Source of the DNA: Roseomonas acroporae
GTDB taxonomy: Bacteria > Pseudomonadota > Alphaproteobacteria > Acetobacterales > Acetobacteraceae
DNA: 64,000 bases
Direction of reading: 5' to 3'
Assembly: GCF_023223525.1 (NCBI RefSeq)
Contig: NZ_JALPRX010000014.1
Span: 38,950 to 102,949 of the forward strand
Within the stretch, counting starts at the first letter, position 1; every line of letters starts with the position of its first letter. The notes beneath the pieces were generated by a model. The model was given only the letters and a program-made list of their open reading frames with translations. It had not been told where the DNA came from and did no database searches. Made by a program: the position numbers and the translations under genes. Shown here piece after piece: positions 57,427 through 64,000 of the stretch.

Positions 57427-58106
57427 GCGGCGCCCCTGCCGCCGAATCGCCGGCATGCCGCCGGCCGGGCGCGGGGTGTTGGATCGGTGCGGCGGCGGGG
57501 TCGGGCGCGCCGTCGCCCCGATCCGGGCTTCGCGCGCGGCGTGGCGGCAGTCCGGCCTGGCGCCTCGGCCATGCGGCGCGGATCGCGTCGCGCGGTGGTG
57601 GTTTCAGCCGGTGTTGCGGACCTGCCACGCTGTGCCGAACCGGACCTTCATTGTCCTTCCTCTCGTAAGGGGAAAGTGGCAACCTAAATATAGCCAACAG
57701 TCGGTTGGAGTGCTTCAGTGGTCCATCTCGTGGTCACGTCGCACACGGCAATTGAACGCGACGCCACGGCGGTCCGGAACGCAGATCGACCGTCAGCGTC
57801 CAAGAAGACGGCGCGTAACCAGAAAGACCTTCGGGGCGCCGGCCGTATCGCTGCGTCGTGGCCGAGGACGCCGCGGCGGGGTGCATCCCGCCAGCAGGGC
57901 GCCGTGAACGTACCGTTTCAGGCATGCATGCGCGCGCCGCATAGCCCGGCGCCCTCATGCCAAGTCGTCGCCGGCAGGGCGTACCGCAACGCCGCCGGCC
58001 AGCGCGTCAACCTTGGGGATACGGATTTGATCCAGACTGCCCATGCAATCCTGCGCGCCGCCCGCGACCCGGCGGTTTCCGGTCGCGTGAGGAGGAGCTA
58101 GAGGCC
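57427..58106 (+). other. long leader/intergenic region before prkA
   Basis: 680 bp without a convincing gene. The middle (about 57640-57720) is unusually AT-rich, with ctaaatatagccaacagtcggttgg. The region must hold the prkA promoter, and the mRNA leader may be long. Confidence 0.5.
57776..57800 (+). promoter_or_regulatory. EcfG-like promoter candidate for prkA operon
   Basis: GGAAC (57776-57780), 16 bases, then CGTC (57797-57800): one mismatch from the alphaproteobacterial general-stress consensus GGAAC-N16/17-CGTT as I know it. It is about 305 bp upstream of prkA. Confidence 0.3.
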
Positions 58107-60047
58107 ATGCCGGACGATATCTTCTCCCGGTTCGCGCGGACCTACGAGTCGCGCCGCGAGACCGAGATGTCGCTCAGCGAGTACCTCGAGGGGTGCCGCC
58201 GCGACCCGATGATGTACGCCTCCGCGCCGGAGCGGATCCTCGCCGCGATCGGCGAGCCGCAGATGATCGACACCTCCAAGGATGCGCGTATGGGGCGCAT
58301 CTTCGGCAACCGGACGATCCGCGTCTATCCGGCCTTCTCCGAGTTCTTCGGCATGGAGGAGACGATCGAGCGCATCGTCGGCTTCTTCCGCCACGCGGCG
58401 CAGGGGCTCGAGGAGCGCAAGCAGATCGTCTACCTGCTCGGCCCGGTCGGCGGCGGCAAGTCCTCGCTCGCCGAGCGGCTGAAGGCGCTGATGGAGGTGC
58501 ACCCGATCTACGTGCTCAAGGCCGGCGACGAGGTCTCGCCGGTCTTCGAGAGCCCGCTCGGCCTGTTCGACCCGGCCACGATGGGCCCGGTGCTGGAGCA
58601 GGAGTACGGCATCCCACGCCGGCGCCTGACCGGGCTGATGAGCCCGTGGTGCATCAAGCGGCTCGACGAGTTCAACGGCGACATCTCGAAGTTCCGCGTC
58701 ATCAAGGTGAACCCGTCGCGGCTGCGCCAGATCGGCGTCGCCAAGACCGAGCCGGGCGACGAGAACAACCAGGACATCTCCTCGCTGGTCGGCAAGGTCG
58801 ACATCCGCAAGCTGGAGATGTTCCCGCAGAACGACCCGGACGCGTACAGCTACTCGGGCGGCCTCAACCGCGCCAACCAGGGCATGCTCGAATTCGTCGA
58901 GATGTTCAAGGCGCCGATCAAGATGCTGCACCCGCTGCTGACGGCGACGCAGGAGGGGAACTACATCGGCACCGAGAACATCGGCGCCATCCCCTACAAC
59001 GGCATCGTCATGGCGCACTCCAACGAGGCGGAGTGGCAGAGCTTCCGCAACAACAAGAACAACGAAGCCTTCATCGACCGCATCTACGTCATCAAGGTGC
59101 CCTACTGCCTCCGCGTGACGGAGGAGCAGAAGATCTACGAGAAGCTGGTCCGCTCCTCCGAGCTGGCCGAGGCGCCGCTGGCGCCCGGAACGCTGGAGAT
59201 GCTGGCGCGCTTCACCGTGCTCTCGCGCCTGCGCCGGCACGAGAACAGCAACCTGTTCGCCAAGATGCGCGTCTATGACGGCGAGAGCCTGAAGGAGACC
59301 GATCCGAAGGCGCGCTCGCTGCAGGAATACAAGGACGCGGCGCCGGCCGACGAGGGAATGGACGGCGCCTCCACCCGCTTCGCCTTCAAGGTGCTGGCCG
59401 CCTGCTTCAACCACGACACCAACGAGGTCGCGGCCGACCCCGTCCACCTGATGTACGTGCTGGAGCAGGCGATCCGGCGCGAGCAGTTGCCCGACGAGAC
59501 CGAGAAGCGCTTCCTCGAATTCATCAAGGCCGATCTCGCGCCGCGCTACGCCGAATTCATCGGCCACGAGATCCAGAAGGCCTACCTGGAATCCTACCAC
59601 GACTACGGCCAGAACCTGTTCGACCGCTACGTCGCCTACGCCGACGCCTGGATCGAGGACCAGGACTTCAAGGACCCCGACACCGGTCAGTTGCTGGACC
59701 GCGAGGCGCTGAACCAGGAGCTGACCAAGATCGAGAAGCCCGCCGGGATCGCCAACCCGAAGGACTTCCGCAACGAGGTGGTGAAGTTCACGCTGCGCGC
59801 CCGCGCCCGCCAGGGCGGCCGCAGCCCGTCCTGGACCAGCTACGAGAAGATCCGCGAGGTGATCGAGCGGCGGATGTTCTCCCAGGTGCAGGAGCTGCTG
59901 CCGGTGATCAGCTTCGGCTCGAAGAAGGACAGCGAGTCGGAGAAGAAGCACGGCGAGTTCGTGCAGCGGATGATCGACCGCGGCTACACCGAACGGCAGG
60001 TGCGCCGCCTCGTCGAATGGTACATGCGCGTCAAGCAGGCGGGCTGA
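58107..60047 (+). CDS. prkA: PrkA family serine protein kinase
   Basis: 646 residues from the ATG at 58107 behind gaggaggagctagagg. N-terminal AAA module: Walker A GPVGGGKSS (from about residue 112), with family blocks PMMYASAPERILAAIGEP, LVGKVDIRKLEMFPQNDPD and IVMAHSNEAEWQSFRNNKNNEAFIDRI. The C-terminal kinase-like PrkA domain extends to LPVISFGSKKDSESEKKHGEFVQRM. Homologue of E. coli YeaG, a nutrient-stress protein; B. subtilis PrkA has been reported as a protease too. First gene of the prkA-yeaH-spoVR operon. Confidence 0.96.
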   Translation: MPDDIFSRFARTYESRRETEMSLSEYLEGCRRDPMMYASAPERILAAIGEPQMIDTSKDARMGRIFGNRTIRVYPAFSEFFGMEETIERIVGFFRHAAQGLEERKQIVYLLGPVGGGKSSLAERLKALMEVHPIYVLKAGDEVSPVFESPLGLFDPATMGPVLEQEYGIPRRRLTGLMSPWCIKRLDEFNGDISKFRVIKVNPSRLRQIGVAKTEPGDENNQDISSLVGKVDIRKLEMFPQNDPDAYSYSGGLNRANQGMLEFVEMFKAPIKMLHPLLTATQEGNYIGTENIGAIPYNGIVMAHSNEAEWQSFRNNKNNEAFIDRIYVIKVPYCLRVTEEQKIYEKLVRSSELAEAPLAPGTLEMLARFTVLSRLRRHENSNLFAKMRVYDGESLKETDPKARSLQEYKDAAPADEGMDGASTRFAFKVLAACFNHDTNEVAADPVHLMYVLEQAIRREQLPDETEKRFLEFIKADLAPRYAEFIGHEIQKAYLESYHDYGQNLFDRYVAYADAWIEDQDFKDPDTGQLLDREALNQELTKIEKPAGIANPKDFRNEVVKFTLRARARQGGRSPSWTSYEKIREVIERRMFSQVQELLPVISFGSKKDSESEKKHGEFVQRMIDRGYTERQVRRLVEWYMRVKQAG

Positions 60048-60081
60048 CGGGCAACGTGGGAGCGCCGCAAGAAAGGCTTCG

Positions 60082-61392
60082 ATGCACATCCTAGACCGCC
60101 GCCTGAATCCCGGAGGCAAGAGCCTCGGCAACCGTCAGCGCTTCCTGCGACGAGCCAAGGCCCTTGTGCGACAGGCGGTCCGCGACGCCTCCGCGCAGCG
60201 CAGGATCCGCGAGGTGGACCAGGGTGGGGAGGTCTCCATCCCCCTCGGGGGGGTGGGCGAGCCCTCCTTCCGCCGCAGCGGCTCCGGCGGGGTGCGGGAC
60301 CACCTCCTGCCCGGCAACAAGAAGTTCTCCGAGGGCGACCGGATCAACCGGCCGCCCTCCGGGGGCGGCGGCGGCAACGAGGGGGCCGAGGATGGCGGCG
60401 GCGAGGACGCCTTCCGCTTCGCGCTGAGCCAGGAGGAATTCCTCGACCTGTTCCTGGAGGACCTCGAACTCCCGGACCTCGAGAAGCGCAAGCTGACCGA
60501 CGGCGAGAGCCACGCGTTGCAGCGCGCCGGCTACTCCACCAGCGGCTCGCCCTCCAACCTCGCCATCGCGCGCACCATGCGCAACAGCCTCTCGCGTCGG
60601 CTGGCGCTGCGCCGGCCGCGCCCGGAGGAGATCACGGCGCTGGAGGCGGACATCGCCGCGCTGGAGCGCTCGCGCGAGGATCCGGAGAAGCTCCAGGCGC
60701 TGCGCGGCGAGCTGGAGCGGCAGCTCCGGCGCGCCCAGCGGATCCCCTACATCGACCCGCTCGACGTGCGCTACCGCCGCTTCAACGAGGTGCCCAAGCC
60801 CGTCGCCAAGGCCGTGATGTTCTGCCTGATGGACGTCTCGGGCTCGATGACGGAGGACATGAAGGATCTCGCGAAGCGCTTCTTCGTGCTCCTCTTCGTG
60901 TTCCTCAAGCGCCGCTACAAGCACGTCGACATCGTCTTCATCCGCCATACGCACCAGGCGCAGGAGGTGGACGAGGACACCTTCTTCCACAGCCCGGAGA
61001 CGGGCGGCACCGTGGTCTCCACCGCGCTGGAGGAGATGGCGAAGGTGATCGAGGACCGCTACAGCCCGGACGAGTGGAACATCTATGGCGCCCAGGCCTC
61101 CGACGGCGACAACACCTCGAGCGACAACGCCCGCACCGCGGCGCTGCTGACCGACCGCATCCTGCCGGTGTGCCAGTACTACGCCTATCTGGAGGTGGGG
61201 CGCGACGGCGACAGCCTGCCGATCGGCTTCATCAACCGCGAGACCGATCTGTGGCGCACCTACAGCCGCGTGCGCGCCGACGGCATCACCATCGCGATGC
61301 GCAAGGTGCGCCACCGGCGCGAGATCTATCCCGTGTTCCGCGAGCTGTTCCAGCGCAGCCCGCAGGGAACCGCCAAGGAGGCCACGCCATGA
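60082..61392 (+). CDS. YeaH/DUF444 family protein
   Basis: 436 residues. The conserved N-terminus LDRRLNPGGKSLGNRQRFLRRAK is followed by a Gly-rich linker (PPSGGGGGNEGAEDGGGEDA). A von Willebrand A-like domain with a MIDAS motif (FCLMDVSGSMTEDM) comes next, then IRHTHQAQEVDEDTFF and GGTVVSTALEEM. Works with PrkA/YeaG in an unknown stress role. Starts 34 bp after prkA and its stop overlaps the spoVR start (ATGA). Confidence 0.95.
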   Translation: MHILDRRLNPGGKSLGNRQRFLRRAKALVRQAVRDASAQRRIREVDQGGEVSIPLGGVGEPSFRRSGSGGVRDHLLPGNKKFSEGDRINRPPSGGGGGNEGAEDGGGEDAFRFALSQEEFLDLFLEDLELPDLEKRKLTDGESHALQRAGYSTSGSPSNLAIARTMRNSLSRRLALRRPRPEEITALEADIAALERSREDPEKLQALRGELERQLRRAQRIPYIDPLDVRYRRFNEVPKPVAKAVMFCLMDVSGSMTEDMKDLAKRFFVLLFVFLKRRYKHVDIVFIRHTHQAQEVDEDTFFHSPETGGTVVSTALEEMAKVIEDRYSPDEWNIYGAQASDGDNTSSDNARTAALLTDRILPVCQYYAYLEVGRDGDSLPIGFINRETDLWRTYSRVRADGITIAMRKVRHRREIYPVFRELFQRSPQGTAKEATP

Positions 61393-62939
61393 GCATCGCG
61401 GCGCTCGACGGCGACGCCCTGCTGTTCAAGGGCGTCGAGTGGGATTTCGGCACGATCCGGCGCGCCTACGAGGCGATCGAGGAGATCGCCATCGGCGAGC
61501 TGGGCCTCAACGTCTATCCGAACCGGATCGAGGTGATCAGCGCCGAGCAGATGCTCGACGCCTATTCCTCGACCGGCATGCCGCTCTTCTACAAGCACTG
61601 GTCCTTCGGCAAGCACTTCGCGCAGCACGAGACGCTGTACCGCAAGGGCATGCGCGGCCTCGCCTACGAGATCGTCATCAACTCCTCGCCCTGCATCTCC
61701 TACATCATGGAGGAGAACACGGCGACCATGCAGGCGCTGGTGATCGCGCACGCGGCGTTCGGCCACAACCACTTCTTCAGGAACAACTACCTGTTCAAGC
61801 AGTGGACGGACGCCGAGGGCATCCTCGACTACCTCGAATTCGCCAAGGGCTACGTGGCGCAGTGCGAGGACCGCTACGGCCAGGTGGCGGTGGAGCGGGT
61901 GCTGGACGCGACCCACGCGCTGATGAGCCACGGCGTGCACCGCTACCCGCGCCGCAAGATCCCCGACCTGCGCTCGGAGCAGAAGCGCGAGCTGGAGCGC
62001 CGCGAGCACGGCGAGCGCATGTACAACGACCTGTGGCGCACCGTGCCGGGCAAGGAGAAGCAGGCGCCCGACCTGACGGACGTGCAGCGGCGCCGCGCGC
62101 TGCTGGAGCTGCCGCAGGAGAACATCCTCTACTTCCTGGAGAAGGTGGCGCCGCGCCTCGCGCCCTGGCAGCGCGAGATCCTGCGGATCGGCCGGCAGGT
62201 GGCGCAGTACTTCTACCCGCAGTCGCAGACCAAGCTGATGAACGAGGGCTGCGCGACCTGGGTGCACTACTACATCATGAACCGCCTGCACGAGAAGGGC
62301 ATGCTCGGCGACGGCGCGATGATGGAGTTCCTGCACTCGCACACCAGCGTGGTGCGTCAGCCCGACTTCGACGACCCGTACTACGGTGGGCTCAACCCCT
62401 ACGCGCTCGGCTTCGCGATGATGCAGGACATCGTGCGCATCTGCGAGCAGCCGACGGACGAGGACCGTGAGTGGTTCCCCGACATCGCGGGCTCCGGCAG
62501 CGGCATCGCCGTGCTGCGCGAGGTCTGGGCGAACTACCGCGACGAGAGCTTCGTCTCGCAATTCCTCAGCCCGCACCTGATCCGCAAATTCGGCCTGTTC
62601 CACGTCGCCGACGACGCGGACGACCCGAAGCTGCGCGTCGCCGCCATCCATGACGAGCGCGGCTACCGCCGCATCCGCCAGGCGCTGTCGCGGCAGTACG
62701 ACGTGGCGCATCTCGATCCCGACATCCAGGTGGTGGATGTCGATCTCGGCGGCGACCGGCGGCTGATCCTGCACCATCGCGTGCTGAACAAGGTGCTGCT
62801 GGACGAGGGCGACACGCGGCAGGTGGTGCAGCACCTGGCCGATCTCTGGGGCTACGACGTGGTGCTGCGCGAGGTGGACGCCACGACCGAGACGGTGCTG
62901 AAGGAGCACGTGGCGTCCTCGCGGCACGTCTTCGGCTGA
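61389..62939 (+). CDS. SpoVR family protein (YcgB)
   Basis: 516 residues. LNVYPNRIEVISAEQMLDAY and MPLFYKHWSFGKHFAQHETLY are the N-terminal family blocks. HAAFGHNHFFRNNYLFKQW and MNEGCATWVHYYIMNRLHEKG follow, with His/Glu arrangements that look metal-binding. The name comes from a B. subtilis spore-cortex gene, but the family is wide in non-sporulating bacteria, where it goes with prkA and yeaH as here. Biochemical role unknown. Translationally coupled to the upstream gene. Confidence 0.95.
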   Translation: MSIAALDGDALLFKGVEWDFGTIRRAYEAIEEIAIGELGLNVYPNRIEVISAEQMLDAYSSTGMPLFYKHWSFGKHFAQHETLYRKGMRGLAYEIVINSSPCISYIMEENTATMQALVIAHAAFGHNHFFRNNYLFKQWTDAEGILDYLEFAKGYVAQCEDRYGQVAVERVLDATHALMSHGVHRYPRRKIPDLRSEQKRELERREHGERMYNDLWRTVPGKEKQAPDLTDVQRRRALLELPQENILYFLEKVAPRLAPWQREILRIGRQVAQYFYPQSQTKLMNEGCATWVHYYIMNRLHEKGMLGDGAMMEFLHSHTSVVRQPDFDDPYYGGLNPYALGFAMMQDIVRICEQPTDEDREWFPDIAGSGSGIAVLREVWANYRDESFVSQFLSPHLIRKFGLFHVADDADDPKLRVAAIHDERGYRRIRQALSRQYDVAHLDPDIQVVDVDLGGDRRLILHHRVLNKVLLDEGDTRQVVQHLADLWGYDVVLREVDATTETVLKEHVASSRHVFG

Positions 62940-63094
62940 CGCCCGCCGGTTGAGCGAGGGGGGAGGCCCGGCCCGGCCTCCCCACCGGATCCCGCAACGG
63001 CCGGCCGGCGCATCTTGCCCGGCGGCGCCGCCTCCCGCAGTTTGTCGCCCATGCCGACCCGTCAAGGGCGGCCCGTCCGACAGGGAGGAGTCCG

Positions 63095-64000
63095 ATGACC
63101 GCCGCAGGCGGCTCCGGCGCACCGCGCGCCCGTTCCGATCAGCCTCAGGGCTTCGCCGCGCTCGACGCGCTGATGCGGCCCCGTTCCGTCGCGGTGGTGG
63201 GCGCCTCCGACGACCCGACCCGCATCGGCGGCCGGCCCATCGCCTACATGCTCGGCCAGGGCTTCCGGGGCACCATCTTCCCGGTCAACCCGAAGCGCCC
63301 GACCGTCCAGGGCCTGACCGCCTATCCGAGCCCGGCCGAGCTGCCCGAGGCGCCGGACGTCGCCATCATCGCCGTGCCGAGCGAGCTGGTGGAACCGTCG
63401 ATCGACTCGCTCGGCGCGCGCGGCTGCCGCGCCGCCATCGTGTTCAGCGCCGGCTTCGCCGAGATGGACGAGGCCGGCGCCGCCGCGCAGGACCGGCTGC
63501 TGGCGGTGGCGCGCCGCCACGGCATGCGCATCCTGGGGCCGAACAGCCTCGGCGCCTTCAACGCGGCGATCGGCTACTACCCGATCTTCTCCTCCTCGCT
63601 GGAGGGCGGCTTCCCGACGCCGGGCAACATCGGCATCGCCAGCCAGTCCGGCGCCTACGGCACGCATCTCTTCGCGCTGGCGCGCGACCGCGGCCTCGGC
63701 ACGCCGGTGCTGGCCACCACGGGCAACGAGGCCGACGTCTCGGTGGGCGAGGTGATCGGCTGGATGGCCCAGGCGCCGGAGGTCGAGGTGATCTGCGCCT
63801 ATGCCGAGGGCATCCGCGAGAGCGAGCGCTTCGTCGCGGCGCTCGACCTCGCGCGGCGCAACCGCAAGCCGATCGTGATGATGAAGGTCGGGCAGTCGGC
63901 CGTGGGCGGGGAGGCGGCGAAGTCGCACACCGCCTCGATCGCCGGCGACGACGCGGTGACGGATGCGGTGCTGCGCGAATTCGGCGTGGGGGGGGGGCGC
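63095..64000 (+). CDS. acyl-CoA synthetase (NDP-forming) / acetate-CoA ligase, partial
   Basis: The first 302 residues, cut by the window end. ATG at 63095 behind agggaggag. The CoA-binding Rossmann domain reads LMRPRSVAVVGASDDPTRIGGR and FPVNPKRPTVQGLTAYPS. The succinyl-CoA-synthetase-like domain has LGPNSLGAFN, IGIASQSGAYG and KVGQSAVGGEAAKSHTASIAG, including the phosphohistidine-loop region. Forms acyl-CoA with ADP production, or acts on a dicarboxylate. The last codons run through ten Gs (63988-63997) and give VGGGR where homologues, as I recall, have a VVRV-like sequence. Confidence 0.9.
   Translation, partial: MTAAGGSGAPRARSDQPQGFAALDALMRPRSVAVVGASDDPTRIGGRPIAYMLGQGFRGTIFPVNPKRPTVQGLTAYPSPAELPEAPDVAIIAVPSELVEPSIDSLGARGCRAAIVFSAGFAEMDEAGAAAQDRLLAVARRHGMRILGPNSLGAFNAAIGYYPIFSSSLEGGFPTPGNIGIASQSGAYGTHLFALARDRGLGTPVLATTGNEADVSVGEVIGWMAQAPEVEVICAYAEGIRESERFVAALDLARRNRKPIVMMKVGQSAVGGEAAKSHTASIAGDDAVTDAVLREFGVGGGR
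63988..63997 (+). repeat. ten-base G homopolymer in coding sequence
   Basis: A run of ten G at the end of the window inside the NDP-forming synthetase gene. It could be an assembly or sequencing artefact, or a slippage site. Confidence 0.7.

Noticed and set aside
57718..58101. A plus-strand frame of 127 codons in the prkA leader
   Set aside because: No ribosome-binding site, no family-like sequence, and composition like random high-GC reading.

Overview
The window is about 70% GC, densely coded and has overlapping ATGA gene junctions. Gene content and order (slt-dapA-smpB, rpoZ-rsh-acpS-lepB-rnc-era, ssuACBD, prkA-yeaH-spoVR) point to an alphaproteobacterium, most likely a Rhodospirillales/Acetobacteraceae member such as a Roseomonas relative. 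That placement is inferred from protein style and order; no rRNA or tRNA gene was seen. Both edges cut genes: an alpha/beta hydrolase on the left and an NDP-forming acyl-CoA synthetase on the right.

Layout. 1-5180: hydrolase and soluble lytic transglycosylase (minus), then dapA and smpB. 5327-9854: OpgC-type membrane acyltransferase, SGNH hydrolase, sulfite-oxidase-like molybdoenzyme, NYN nuclease, folK. 10056-16254: core information-processing block rpoZ, rsh, acpS, lepB, rnc, era. 16438-17593: a tiny membrane ORF and a DUF2786/HTH gene preceded by three copies of a short operator-like repeat. 17818-21606 (minus): sulfonate uptake and oxidation genes ssuA-C-B-D. 22321-28158: nitronate monooxygenase and an RND pump with its adaptor. 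28592-36454: bacterial alpha-2-macroglobulin and its usual partner PBP1C, separated by an expanded hairpin array. 36541-40304 (minus): RluA-type pseudouridine synthase, Nudix hydrolase and a TonB-ExbD-ExbB energiser with a Fur-like box upstream. 40662-50526 (minus): four-gene MdtABC/OprM-type efflux operon. 50972-56887: glucoamylase followed by 6-phosphogluconate dehydrogenase, 6-phosphogluconolactonase, ribose-5-phosphate isomerase and gluconokinase, which together look like a glucan-to-pentose-phosphate module. 58107-62939: prkA-yeaH-spoVR stress operon.

The protein-coding content is mostly recognisable. The least explained material is intergenic. (a) A composite element of about 195 bp built of successive hairpins occurs three times, at gene 3' ends; in one copy the terminal hairpin has been amplified into a nine-unit array with compensatory arm changes. 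(b) A second dispersed element occurs in three or four copies, with a CAGTCC/GGACTG hairpin and a conserved GGCGATCCGC tail. (c) A tandem pair of two-hairpin units lies at 7301-7514; the second unit has a perfect 18-bp stem. (d) A 14-bp minisatellite lies at 22158-22283. Several envelope proteins also carry unusual low-complexity insertions (Slt, PBP1C, the MdtA-like adaptor, TonB). No CRISPR array, prophage or insertion sequence was seen.
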